Shown piece after piece: positions 25,401 to 34,910 of a stretch of 64,000 nucleotides of DNA. Under the pieces are notes generated by a model that was not told the origin of the DNA, did not search any database, and was given only the letters and a program-made list of their open reading frames with translations. The DNA is taken from contig NC_133060.1 in assembly GCF_048771995.1 (NCBI RefSeq), positions 2,041,501 through 2,105,500 of the forward strand. The letters are read 5' to 3'. Numbering within the stretch: position 1 is the first letter of the stretch; every line of letters begins with the position of its first letter. The DNA comes from Taeniopygia guttata. Its lineage: Eukaryota; Chordata; Aves; Passeriformes; Estrildidae. The position numbers and the translations under genes were made by a program.

Positions 25401-28400
25401 TGTATCAGTCCGTACTGGTCTGTAGTGGGTTATATCAGTCCGTACTGGTCCATACTGGTCCATACTGGTCTATACTGGTTCTCACCTGCCGGTGCGGCTG
25501 TAGTCCGTACTGGTCTGTACTGGTTTCTGTCCGTCCGTACTGGTCCATACTGGTCTGTAGCAGTCTGTACTGGTCTGTACTGGTCTGTATCAGTCCATAC
25601 TGGTCTGTATCAGTCCGTACTGGTCTATACTGGTCTATACTGGTCCGTACTGGTTCTCACCTGCCGGTGCGGCTGTAGTCCGTACTGGTCTGTACTGGTT
25701 TATACTGGTCTGTACTGGTCTGTATCAGTCTGTATCAGTCCGTACTGGTCCCTACTGGTCCGTACTGGTCTGTATCAGTCCGTACTGGTCCATACTGGTC
25801 CATACTGGTCCATACTGGTTCTCACCTGCCGTTCCGGCTGTAGTCTGTACTGGTCTGTACTGGTTTATAGCAGTCTGTACTGGTCTATAGCAGTCTGTAT
25901 CAGTCCATACTGGTCTGTACTGGTCCATACTGGTCCGTACTGGTTTATACTGGTCCGTACTGGTTCTCACCTGCCGTTCCGGCTGTAGTCCAGCCTGTAG
26001 GGCCCGAACTGCTCCAGGCGCAGCTCAAAGCGCTGAGAACAAACCCCGTCAGCTCGGGGAACGGAATTCCCGCAATTCCCAGAAATCCCTCAGAATTCCC
26101 GACATTCCCAACATTCCCCAAATTCCCAACGTTCCCAGAATTCCCGACATTCCCAGAATTCCCAGAATTCCCGGCATTCCCAGAATTCCTACATTCCCAA
26201 AATTCCCAACGTTCCCAGAATTCTCAACATTCCCAGCGTTCTCAGAATTCCCCAAATTTCCAATGTTCCCAAAATTCCCAGAATTCCCAACATTCCCAGA
26301 ATTCACCAAATTCCCAGAATTCACCAAATTCCTGACATTCCCAGGATTCCCAACGTTCACAACATTCCCAGGATTGCCGGTATTCCCAATGTTCCCAGAA
26401 TTCCCAACACTCCCAGAGTTCCCACCAATCAAAAAAATCCCAACTTTTCCCAAAAATTTACTCCCCAAACCCCATTTTCTCCCAAAATCCCCATTTTCTC
26501 CCAATTCCCATTTTCCACCCCAAAATTCCCATTTCCCCCCCAAAAATCCCATTTTCCCACCAAAATTCAGTTTTTCCCCCCAAAATCCCCATTTCCCCCC
26601 CCAAATCCCCATTTTTTCCCCCAAAAAAGCATTTTCCCCCCAAATCCCATTTTCCCCCAAAAATTCCCATTTCTCCCCCAAATTTTCATTTTTCCCTGCC
26701 CAAAATCCCATTTTTTCCCCCAAAAAGCCCATTTGTTCCCCAAAAATCCCATTTTGCCCCCCAAAATCCCCATTTTTACCCCCAAATTTAAATTTTTCTC
26801 TCCCAAAATCCATTTTTCCCCACAAAATCCCATTTCCCCCCCCCAAATCTCCATTTTTTGCCCCAAAAATCCCCATTTTCCCCCCAAAATCCCAATTTTT
26901 TCCTCCCAAAATCCCCATTTTCTCCCCAAATCTCCATTTTTTGCTCTAAAAATCCCATTTCTTCCCCCAAAATCCCATGGTTTTCCCCCAAAATCCCATT
27001 TTTCTCTCCCAAATTCCCTTTTTTCCCCCCAAAATCCCAATTTTTCTCCCAAAATCCCATTTTCCCCCCAAAATCCCATTTTGCTCTCCCAAATCCTTTT
27101 TTTCCCCCCAAAATCACATTTTTTCCCCAAATTCCAATTTTCCCCCCAGATTTCCATTTTTTGCCCCAAAAATCCCATTTCCCCCCCTAAAATCTCCATT
27201 TTTCCCCCCCAATCCCATTTCCCCCCAAAATCCCATTTTCCCCTCCCAAAATCCCATTTTTAGCCAAAAATTCCCATTTCCCCTCCAAATCATCTTTTTT
27301 TTCTCCAAAATCCCTATTTCCCCCCCAAAATCTCAATTTCCCCCACATTTTCCCTCATTTTCTCACCCAAAATCCCATTTCGCCCCCCAAAATCCTATTT
27401 TCCCCCCAAAATCCCATTTTCCCCCCAAAATCCCATTTTTCCCCCCCAAAATCCAATTTTTCCCCAGAATTCCCCTTTCCAACCCAAAATCCCATTTTTC
27501 CCTCCAAAAATCCCATTTTTTCCCCAAAAATCCCATTTTTCCCCAGAAAATCCAATTTTTTCCCTCCAAAATCCCATTTTTTCCTCCCAAATTCCGTTTT
27601 TTCCACCCAAAATCCCCATTTTACCCCAAAATCCCATTTTTTCCCCCCAAATCCCCATTTTCCCCCCCAAAATCCCATTTTTCCCCAGAATTCCCCTTTC
27701 CAACCCAAAATCCCCATTTTCTCCCCAAATCCCCATTTTTCTCTCCCAAATTCCCATTTTTCCCCCCAAAATCCCCATTTTCTCCCCCCAAAAAATCCCA
27801 TTTTTCCCCCTCAAAATCACATTTATCCCCCCAAAATCCCATTTTCCCCCCAAATCCCCCATTTTCTTCCCAAATCCCCATTTTTCCCTCCCAAATCCCA
27901 TTTTTGCCCCAAAAATGCCCATTTTTCCCCCCAAATTTCCATTTTTCTCTCCCGAATTCCCATTTTTTTTCCCCAAATCTCCATTTTCCCCTCCAAAATC
28001 TCCATTTCCCCCCCAAAATTCCCATTTTTCCCCCCAAAATCCCATTTTCCCCCCCAAATTCCCATTTCCCCCCAAACCCTCCATTTCAAGCCCAAAATCC
28101 CATTTTCCTCCCCAAATTCCATTTTCGCCCCCAAAATTTCCATTTTCGCCCCCAAAATCCCATTTTTTCCCCAGAATCCCATTTTTCGCCCCAAATTCCC
28201 ATTTTCCCCCCAAAAATCCCATTTCTCCCCCCAAAATCCCTTTATTTCCCCCCCAAATTCCCTTTTTTTCTCCAAAAAATCCCATTTCCCCCCCCAAACT
28301 CCCACTTTTTCCCCCCAAAATCTCTTTTTCCCCCAAAATCCCATTTCCCCCCCCAAAATCCCATTTCCCCCCCAAAAATCTTTTTTTTCCCCCCAAATTC

Positions 28401-31400
28401 CCATTTTCCCTCAAAAATCCTTAATTTTTCCCCCAAAATCCCCATTTCCCCCACATTCCCATTTTCCACCCCAAAATTCCCATTTTCCCCGTAAAATCTC
28501 CATTTCCCCCCAAATTCCCATTTTCCCCCCAAAATTTCCATTTTTCCCTCCCAAAATCCCATTTTTAGCCAAAAATTCCTATTTCCCCCCCAAATCATCT
28601 TTTTTTTTCTCCAAAATCCCTATTCCCCCCCAAAATCTCCATTTTCCCCACATTTTTCCTCATTTTCCCACCCAAAAATCCCATTTTCCCCCTAAAATCC
28701 CCATTTCCCCCCCAAAATTCCCATTTTCCCCCCAAACCCCATTTTGCCCCCAAAATCCCATTTTTCTCTCCCAAATTCCCTTTTTTCTCCCCAAAATCCC
28801 ATTTTTTCCCCCAAAATCCCATTTTTTTCCCCCAAAAATCCCAATTCCCCCCCCAAAATCCCTATTTCCCCCCCGAAATCCCATTTTCCCTCCCCAAATC
28901 CCCATTTTTCTCTCCCAAATCCCATTTTCCCCTTAAATCCCATTTTCCCCCCCCAAATCCCAATTTTTTCCCCACAAAATCCCCATTTCCCCCCCAAAAT
29001 CCCATTTTCCCCCCAAAATCCCATTTCCCCTCCAAAATTCCCATTTTCCCCCCCAAAAAATCCCATTTTTCCCCCCCAAATCCCATTTTCCCCAAATTTC
29101 CCCTTTTTCCCCCCAATTCCCGTCCCACCTTGCTGGCGCTGTTGATGTCGACGTTTTTCCCCCTAAAATCCCATTTTCCACCCAAATCCCATTTCCCCCC
29201 CAAAATCCCATTTTTCCCCGCAAAATCCCCAATTTTTCCCCCAAAATCCCATTTTTTTCCCCCAAAAATCCCATTTTTTCCCCAAAAATCCCATTTTTCC
29301 CCCCCAAAATCCCATTTCCCCCCCCAAAATCCCATTTTTTCCCCAAAAATCCCATTTTGCCCCCCAAAATCCCCATTTTCCCCCCAAATTTAAATTTTTC
29401 TCTCCAAAAATCCACTTTTCCCCACAAAATCCCATTTCCCCCCCACAAATCTCCATTTTTTGCCCCAAAAATCCCCATTTTCCTCCCCAAATCCCCATTT
29501 TTTCCTCCCCAAATCCCCATTTTCTCCCCAAATCTCCATTTTTTGCCCCAAAAATCCCATTTCTTCCCCCAAAATCCCATGGTTTTCCCCCAAATTCCCA
29601 TTTTCCCCCCCAAAATCCCATTTTCCCCCCCAAATTTCCATTTTTCTCTCCCAAATTCCCATTTTCCCCTCAAATCTCCATTTTTCATCCCAAAATCCCA
29701 TTCCCCTCCCCCAAAATCCCCATTTTCCCCCCCAAAAAATCCCATTTTTTCCCCCTAAAATCCCATTTTTGCTCCCCAAAATCCTCATTTTCCCCCCCAA
29801 AATCCCCATTTTTTTCCCAAAAATCCCATTTTTTCCCCAAAAATCCCATTTATGCCCCCCAAAATCCTCATTTTTCCCCCCAAATTTAAATTTTTCCCCC
29901 CCAAAATCCCATTTTTTCCCCCAAAATCCCTGTTTTTTTCACCCCCAAATCTCCATTTTTCCCAAAATCCCATTTTCCCCCCAAATTCCCATTTCCCCCC
30001 CCAAATCTCCATTTCCCCTCCCAAATCCCATTTTCCCCCCCAAAATCCCCATTTTCCCCCCCCAAAAAATCCCATTTTTTCCCCCAAAATCCCATTTTCC
30101 CCCCAAAATCCCATTTTCTCCCCCCCGAAATCCCAATTTCCCCCCCAAAATCCCCATTTTTTCCCCCAAATCCCCATTTCCCTCCCCCAAAATCCCATTT
30201 TCCCCTCCAAAAAAATCCCCATTTTCTCCCCCCCGAAATCCCATTTTTCCCCCAAAATCCCCATTTCCTCCCCAAAATCCCAATTTTTCCCCCCCAAATC
30301 CCATTTCCCCCCCAAATCCCATTCTCCCCTCCCAAATCTCCATTTTTTCCCCCCAAAATCCCATTTTTCTCTCCAAAAATCCCATTTTTTCCCTAAAAAT
30401 CCCCATTTTCCCCCAAATCTCCATTTCCCCCCCCAAATTCCAATTTTCCCCCCGCCAAATTCCCAACTTCCTTCCCCAAAATCCCCATTTTTCCCCCAAA
30501 AAATCCCATTTTCCCCCCAAAAAATCCCATTTTCTCCCACAAAAATCCCATTTTTTTCCCCCCAAAATCCCATTTTTCCCCCCCAAATCCCATTTTTGCC
30601 CCCCAAAATCCCCATTTTCCCCCCAAATCTTCATTTTTCCCCCAAATCCCCATTTTCCCTCACCAAAATCCCATTTTCCCCCCCAAATCCCATTTTTTTC
30701 CCCCAAAATTCCATTTTTTTGGCCCAAAAATCCTCAATTTTTCCCTCCCAAATCTCCATTTTTCCCAAAATCCCATTTTTCCCCCCCAAATCCCATTTTT
30801 GCCCCCCAAAATCCCATTTTTCCCCCCAAAATCCCCATTTTCCCCCCCAAATCCCATTTTCCCCCCAAAAAATCCCATTTTTTCCCCCCAAAATCCCCAT
30901 TTCCCCCCCCCAAATCTCCATTTTTTCCCCCCAAAATCCCATTTTTTCCCCCCAAAATCCCATTTTCCCTCCCAAAATCCCATTTTTCCCCCCCAAATCC
31001 CATTTTTTTCCCAAATTTCCCCTTTTCCCCCCAATTCCCGCCCCACCTTTGTGGCGCTGTTGATGTCGACGTTTTGGGCGATTTCGCTCTGCGGGATCCG
31101 CGCCGAGTCCTGCCCCGGCCCCGCCTCCAGGAACCTGCGGCACAGACCCAAATTACCCCTTTTTAGCCCCAAAATTACCTTTTGTCCACTCAAAATTCCA
31201 TTTTCTGCCCCCCAAAAATTCCATTTTTCTGCCCCCAAAAATTCCCTTTTTTCTCTCCTCAAAAGGGACTCAGGATTTTGGGATCACTCCCAGATTTTGG
31301 GATCATCCCAGGGTTCAGGATTCGGGATCATTCCCACATTTTGGGATCATCCCAGGATTTGGGATCACTCCAGGAATTCGGGATTTCGGATCATTCCAGG

Positions 31401-34400
31401 ATTTGGGATTATTCCCAGATTTTGGGATGGTTCTGGAATTCGGGATCACTCCCGGATTTTGGGATCACTCTGGAATTCGGGATCATTCCGGGATTTTGGG
31501 GTGGTTACGGAGTTCGGGATCACTCCGAGATTTTGGGATCACTCTGGAATTCGGGATCATTCCCAGATTTTGGGATCACTCCGGGATTTTGGGATCACTC
31601 CGGGATTTCGGGATCGTTCCTGGAATTCAGGATTTGGGATCATTCCGGGATTTTGGGATCACTCCAGAATTGAGGATTTGGGATCACTCCAGGATTTTGG
31701 GATGGTTCCGGAATTCAGGATCACTCCGGGATTTCGGGATGACTCCAGAATTCGGGATCACTCCGGGATTTTGGGACTGTTCCTGGAATTCAGGATTTGG
31801 GATCACTCCGGGATTTCAGGATCGTTCCAGGAATTTGTGATCATTCCGGGATTTTGGGATGGTTCCGGGATTCAGGATCACTTTTGGATTTTGGGATCAT
31901 CCCAGGATTTGGGATGGTTCCAGAATTCGGGATCATTCCCAGATTTCGGGATCATTCCGGAATTCGGGAATCTGCTCTCCCTCACCCCGGCTCCTCGGGC
32001 AGCAGCGGTTCCCATCTCGCCGCTTTTTCCGCCGCCGACTTTTCCCGAATTCCCAAATTTTTCAGGTGCCAGCGGAGCCGGGGGGCGACGGCGCGGGGCT
32101 GGGGGGGGAAAGAGGGGTCAGCACCCCAAAATTCCCAAAAATTCCACAAAATTCTCACAATTCCACCCAAATTCCCCCAAATTCCCAAAGAATTCCCCAA
32201 AATTCCACCCAAATTCCCCAAAATTCCCACAATTCACCCAAATTCCACCCAAATCCCCCCAAAATTCCAACAATTTCACCCAAATTCACCCAAGTTCCAA
32301 AACTTCCACCCAAATGCCCTTAAATTCCCCCAGAATTCCAGAAATCGCACACACATCACCCCAAATTCTAACAAATCCCCCAAAATTCCAAAATCCCGCT
32401 GAAATCACCCCAAAATTCCAAAAATTCCACCCAAATTCCCGCAAAATTCTCCCAAATCCCCCCAAACTCCACCAAAATTCCTTCAAATTGCCCCAAATTC
32501 TGTCAAATTTTCTTTAGTTCCACCCAAATTCCCTCAAATTCCACCCAAATCCCCCCCAGTTCTCTCAAGTTCCCCCCAAAATCCCCCCAGGACCTCAAAA
32601 ATCCCCTCAGGGACCCTTCCAAAATTCCCTAAACCTTCCCAGGGACCCCAAAATCCCCTCAGGGACCCAAAATACCCTCAGGGATCCCCAAAATCCCCCC
32701 AGGACCTCAAAAATCCCCTCAGAGACCCCAAAATCCCCTCATGGACCCTCAAAATCCCCTCATGAATCCCCAAAATCCCCTCATGAATCCCCTAAAATCC
32801 CCTCAGGGACCCCAAAATCCCCTCAGGACCTCCCAAATTTTCCCGTTTTTCACAAAATCCCCTCGTTTCCCTCCAAATCCCCTCAGGACCACCAAATTCC
32901 CCTCAGGACCCCCCAAATCCCCTCATTTCCCACAAAATCCCCTCAGGACCCCTCAGAATCTCCTCATTTCCCCCACAGAATCCCCTCAGAACCCCCCAAA
33001 TCCCCTCAGGACCCCCAAATCCCCTCAGGACCCCCCAAATCCCCTCAGGACCCCAAATCCCCTCAGGACCCCCCAAATCCCCTCAGGACCCCAAATCCCC
33101 TCAGAATCCCCCAAATCCCCTCAGATCTCCTCATCCCCCCCCAAATCCCCTCATTTCCCCCACAGAATCCCCTTAGGACCCCTCAAGTCCCCTCAGGACC
33201 CCCCAAATCCCCTCAGGACCCCCCAAAATTCCCTCAGGACCACCAAATCCTCTCATTTACCACAAAATCTCCTCAGGACCCCCAAATCCCCTCAGACCCT
33301 CCCCAAATCCCCTCAGGACCCCCAAATCCCCTTAGGAACCCCCAAAATCTCTTCATTTCCGTCCAGATCCCCTCAGGACCCCCCAAATCCCCTCAGGACC
33401 CCCAAAATCCCCTCAGAATTCCCCAAATCCCCTCATTTCCCTCACAGAATCCCCTCAGGACACCTCAAATCCCCTCAGGACCCCCAAATCCCCTTAGGAA
33501 CCCCCAGAATCTCTTCATTTCCGTCTAAATCCCCTCAGGACCCCCCAAACCTACTCAGGACCCTCCAAATCCCCTCAAACCCCCCCAAATCCCCTCAGAA
33601 TCTCCCAAATCCCCTCATTTCCCCCACAGAATCCCCTCAGGACCCCCAGAATCTCCTCATTCCCCCACAGAATCCCCTCAGGACCCCAAAATCCCCTCAG
33701 GACCCCCCAAATCCCCTCATTTTACCCCCCAAATCCCCTCAGAATCCCCCAAATCCCCTCAGAATCGCCCAAAATCCCCTCAGAATCCCCCAAATCCTCT
33801 CATTTCCCACAAAATCCCCTCAGGACCGCCAAATCCACTCAGACCCTCCCCAAATCCCCTCATTTCCCACAAAATCCCCTCATTTCCCTCACAGAATCCC
33901 CTCAGGACACCTCAAATCCCCTCAGACCCCCCCCAAATCCCCTCAGAATCCCCCAAATCCCCTCAGACCTTCCCCAAATCCCCTCAGACCCCCAAATCCC
34001 CTTAGGAACCCCCAAAATCTCTTCATTTCCGTCCAGATCCCCTCAGGACCCCCCAGATCCCCTCAGAATTCCCCAAATCTCCTCATTTCCCCCCCAGATC
34101 CCCTCAGGACCCCTAAGACCCTCCCCAAATCCCCTCCGGACCCCCCAAATCCCCTAATGTCCCACAAAATACCCTCATTTCCCCCACAGAATCCTCTCAG
34201 AACCCCCCAAATCCTCTCAGAATCCCCCAAATCCCCTCATTCCCCCCAGATCTCCTCAGGACCCCCAAATCCCCTCAGAATCCCCCAAATCCCCTCAGAA
34301 CCCCCAAAGTCCCCTCAGGATCCCCCAAATCTCCTCATTCACCCCCAGATCCCCTCATTCCCCACAGATCCCCTCAGATCCCCTCCCCCCCGCCCCGGTA

Positions 34401-34630
34401 CCGCTTTCTCGCCGCTGTCCCGCAGGAATCGCTTCACTCCGGCCCGCGGCACCGGCGCCGGCCCGGGGAACGGGTCCGTCCTCTGCGGAAGAAGCAGCCG
34501 TGAGCTCGGGACACCCCGAAAATCCCCCCGGGACCCCCAAAATCCGCCCCGGGCGCCCCGAATTTGGGGAATTTCCCTCCCCCCGCTTCCCCTCACTCAC
34601 CCCGGACACGCCGCCCGCCATCGCCGCCAT
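4283..34630 (-). CDS. WDR46: WDR46 (BING4), WD-repeat nucleolar protein; 3' end outside window
   Basis: Known role of the family: nucleolar WD40 scaffold of the small-subunit processome, needed for 18S rRNA maturation (yeast Utp7). Ten exons join in phase: 34601-34630, 34402-34482, 31986-32098, 31047-31134, 25971-26032, 21010-21114, 16506-16656, 12244-12379, 7646-7745 and 4283-4436. They total 1,020 bp, or 340 codons, without a stop. Every junction has AG/GT signals. Landmarks match human WDR46 as remembered: [72 protein letters not shown] and FDFSQRGLL-like LDFSQRGLL. The Lys/Arg-rich N-terminus (roughly 80-90 residues) of the human protein is missing. The C-terminal part lies left of the window; an exon-11-like array sits at 1-3145. 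The introns are almost entirely tandem repeats. Confidence 0.93.
4437..5870. repeat. Array of WDR46 exon 10 acceptor copies
   Basis: C/A-rich units of about 100 bp (AAAATCCACCCC type). Each holds CAGCCTGCAGGGGAGC or a close variant, the reverse complement of the exon 10 acceptor and its first codons. Copies start near 4518, 4627, 4727, 4837, 4948, 5033, 5188, 5298, 5396, 5505, 5650 and 5772. Confidence 0.85.
5871..7645. repeat. C/A-rich minisatellite, WDR46 intron 9
   Basis: Short units of the form AAATCCATGGAAATCCC and AAAATCCAACAAAATCCC, about 17-18 bp, up to the exon 9 donor. No exon copies were recognised. Confidence 0.85.
7646..7745 (-). CDS. WDR46: WDR46 exon 9
   Basis: Acceptor TTTTCCCCAG; 100 bp encoding [20 protein letters not shown] and [12 protein letters not shown] plus two bases; donor GTGGGA. 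It matches human [32 protein letters not shown]. It separates a C/A-rich array on its left from a G/A-rich array on its right. Confidence 0.93.
7746..10440. repeat. G/A-rich minisatellite, WDR46 intron 8
   Basis: About 20-bp units (GGGGATTTTGGGAAAAAAA with small changes) start right at the exon 9 acceptor. The plus strand is almost free of C. It contains the 517-bp duplication listed separately. Confidence 0.88.
9030..10063 (+). repeat. Direct duplication of about 517 bp within the G/A-rich array
   Basis: The stretch from about 9030 to 9546 is repeated from about 9547 to 10063 with very few differences. For example, the pattern at 9254 recurs at 9771 and that at 9345 recurs at 9862, both a shift of 517. 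The surrounding units are more diverged, so this is a recent block duplication. Confidence 0.8.
10441..11280. repeat. Diverged G-rich units and degenerate sequence, WDR46 intron 8
   Basis: Up to about 10900 the units resemble those at 1-3145, including the CAATAACCCTGGGATTTT element at about 10520 and 10840. From 10920 to 11280 the sequence is A/C-rich with weak repeats of AATCCGATAAAATCTCCCAA type. No gene was seen. Confidence 0.65.
11281..12243. repeat. C/T-rich minisatellite, WDR46 intron 8, donor side
   Basis: About 18-bp units of GGTTATTTCCCGTTCCC type run up to the exon 8 donor. No coding similarity was seen. Confidence 0.85.
12244..12379 (-). CDS. WDR46: WDR46 exon 8
   Basis: Acceptor CCCGGCAG; 136 bp beginning [20 protein letters not shown] and ending [10 protein letters not shown] plus one base; donor GTCAGC. 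It aligns with human SETGFLTYLDVSVGK and AVIHLGHSNG. It is chosen over two neighbouring partial copies because only this one continues to a donor in frame. Confidence 0.93.
12380..12613 (-). repeat. Two partial copies of WDR46 exon 8 with acceptors
   Basis: Copies ending at 12511 and 12613 encode [20 protein letters not shown] and [20 protein letters not shown], each after a usable CTG(G/T)CAG acceptor. They dissolve into GGAAATAACGG repeat before a donor. A weaker remnant lies near 13045-13075. Confidence 0.9.
12614..14292. repeat. G/A-rich minisatellites, WDR46 intron 7, acceptor side
   Basis: 12640-13420 carries GGGAAATAACGGGGTCAGAA-type units, with an almost pure GGGAAATAAC stretch at 13080-13250. 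13420-14290 changes to AAACGGGAAAAATGGGGG-type units. No gene was seen. Confidence 0.85.
14293..16505 (-). repeat. Array of WDR46 exon 7 donor-half copies, about 186-bp period
   Basis: The GAATTCC landmark within the LEFLP codons recurs at 14481, 14669, 14857, 15040, 15247, 15422, 15600, 15782, 15969, 16152 and 16358, then in the true exon at 16536. Most copies read [12 protein letters not shown] and keep the GTCAGTGCTGG donor. Those at 14481, 15040 and 15782 have lost it. Each unit also carries about 120 bp of intron. Confidence 0.9.
16506..16656 (-). CDS. WDR46: WDR46 exon 7
   Basis: Acceptor TCCTGCAG; 151 bp encoding [20 protein letters not shown] and, at its end, [15 protein letters not shown]; donor GTCAGT. 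It corresponds to the human [11 protein letters not shown] and RLEFLPFHFLLATA blocks. About 11 degenerate copies of its 3' half, most with the donor, fill 14293-16505. Confidence 0.93.
16657..19315. repeat. G-rich minisatellite, WDR46 intron 6, acceptor side
   Basis: GGGGATTTTTGGGGAAAAAT units are punctuated by GGGGAAATTACGGGGGTCTG. A block of about 212 bp is duplicated nearly exactly (about 18729 and 18941). G-runs of four or more are nearly continuous, so G-quadruplex formation is plausible. Confidence 0.88.
19316..21009 (-). repeat. Array of WDR46 exon 6 donor copies in a CCCAGT repeat
   Basis: Short TCCCTCCCAGT units contain about 11 copies of the exon 6 end with its donor. They read GEPVRDLR on the minus strand, for example near 19786, 19986, 20069, 20378, 20496 and 20862. 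Shorter remnants lie at 19626, 19682, 20566 and 20955. Confidence 0.9.
21010..21114 (-). CDS. WDR46: WDR46 exon 6
   Basis: Acceptor TTTGCAG; 105 bp beginning [20 protein letters not shown] and ending GEPVRDI plus two bases; donor GTGGGA. It holds the first WD-repeat strands. Its acceptor edge and its donor edge are each amplified in the introns on their own side. Confidence 0.94.
21115..22580 (-). repeat. Array of WDR46 exon 6 acceptor copies, about 73-bp period
   Basis: About 19 copies of the exon 6 acceptor and first codons ([10 protein letters not shown]) are separated by GGGATGGACT repeats. All keep TTTGCAG except single-base variants, for example near 22010. The period is mostly 72-76 bp. 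Confidence 0.92.
22581..25970 (-). repeat. Array of WDR46 exon 5 donor copies in a TACTGGTCTGTA repeat
   Basis: A minisatellite of CCGTACTGGTCTGTATCAGT-type units carries about 15 copies of the exon 5 end with its GTGAGAACC donor (DYSRTG), near 22910, 23146, 23279, 23463, 23599, 23764, 23868, 24763, 24940, 25084, 25227, 25353, 25479, 25653 and 25818. 23900-24720 is a purer 30-bp array without exon copies. Confidence 0.92.
25971..26032 (-). CDS. WDR46: WDR46 exon 5
   Basis: Acceptor TTCTCAG; 62 bp encoding [20 protein letters not shown] plus two bases; donor GTGAGA. It matches human [20 protein letters not shown]. The last 20 or so bases plus the donor recur about 15 times to its left, where the copies read DYSRTG rather than DYSRNG. 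Confidence 0.94.
26033..31046. repeat. C/A-rich minisatellites, WDR46 intron 4
   Basis: 26060-26440 carries ATTCCCAACATTCCCAGA-type units. From 26450 to 31040 the sequence is CCCCAAAATCCCATTTTTCC-type units of about 18-20 bp. Apart from the exon 4 fragment at 29129 there is no coding similarity. Confidence 0.88.
29129..29156 (-). repeat. Partial copy of WDR46 exon 4 with donor
   Basis: It encodes NVDINSASK followed by GTGGGACG, 1.9 kb downstream of the true exon (NVDINSATK). No acceptor or upstream exon sequence is retained. The flanking CCCCAATTCCCG also matches, so exon edge and intron were copied together. Confidence 0.9.
31047..31134 (-). CDS. WDR46: WDR46 exon 4
   Basis: Acceptor TGTGCCGCAG; 88 bp encoding [20 protein letters not shown] then NVDINSATK; donor GTGGGG. 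A truncated copy of its last 28 bp with the donor lies at 29129-29156 inside the next intron. Confidence 0.92.
31135..31985. repeat. WDR46 intron 3: GGGATCATTCC repeat
   Basis: From about 31270 to 31975 the units are about 28-30 bp, GGGATCACTCCGGGATTTTG with variants. 31135-31270 holds a few C-rich units. No exon copies were seen. Confidence 0.85.
31986..32098 (-). CDS. WDR46: WDR46 exon 3
   Basis: A run of C then AG as acceptor; 113 bp; ends in [14 protein letters not shown], which corresponds to human KAARSELLLAEEPG; donor GTGAGG after two bases of the last Gly codon. Confidence 0.88.
32099..34401. repeat. WDR46 intron 2: C/A-rich minisatellites
   Basis: 32110-32580 has ATTCCACCCAAATTCCCC-type units. 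32580-34380 has CCCCAAATCCCCTCAGGACC units of about 21 bp. No exon copies were recognised. Confidence 0.85.
34402..34482 (-). CDS. WDR46: WDR46 exon 2
   Basis: Acceptor CTTCTTCCGCAG; 27 codons beginning [16 protein letters not shown]; donor GTACCG; phase 0 at both ends. It matches the conserved [10 protein letters not shown] block of vertebrate WDR46. Confidence 0.9.
34601..34630 (-). CDS. WDR46: WDR46 exon 1 (start codon)
   Basis: Ten codons, [10 protein letters not shown], end at a strong GTGAGT donor and read in phase into exon 2. The ATG lies just inside a CpG-rich promoter. The start is chosen because it is the first ATG upstream of the splice that keeps frame. It gives a far shorter N-terminus than in mammals, so an alternative upstream exon cannot be excluded. 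Confidence 0.7.
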
Positions 34631-34910
34631 GTGCACACGCCACGCCCACTTCCCGAGGCGGAGCCAATCGGGATGAAGCGCGGGCAAAGCGTGGCCAATC
34701 AGAGCGATGCGGCGCGGGAAGAGGTTGAGGGCGGAGCCGCCATCTTGGTGTAGGGCAAGGCGGGTATTAAGTGAAGCGTGGGCGCCATCTTTGTTGTGGG
34801 CAGCGCCATCTTTGTCGAGGGCGGCACCATCTTGAGCGAGGGCGTGCAGCGCGGCCGTGGCCGCCGCCATCTTTGCTGAGGGCAAATCTCCGCCCGCCAC
34901 TTCCGGGTTT
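34631..34910 (-). promoter_or_regulatory. WDR46 promoter with CCAAT boxes and tandem YY1-like motifs
   Basis: CpG-rich sequence directly upstream of the WDR46 ATG. CCAAT boxes lie at 34664-34668 and 34694-34698. Five copies of the YY1 core (CCATCTT, plus strand) lie at about 34736-34747, 34781-34792, 34802-34813, 34824-34834 and 34863-34874, in a loose 20-40 bp tandem. An ETS-type CACTTCCGGG lies at 34898-34907. Assignment rests on motif recognition and position. Confidence 0.7.

Noticed and set aside
22900-25970. Regularly spaced short repeats that could suggest a CRISPR array
   Set aside because: The unit is a degenerate eukaryotic minisatellite with no unique spacers, and the region is an intron of a vertebrate gene.
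26060-26440. Possible coding ORF in the TTCCCAACATTCCCAGAA repeat
   Set aside because: It is tandem low-complexity sequence inside WDR46 intron 4 with no similarity to known proteins.
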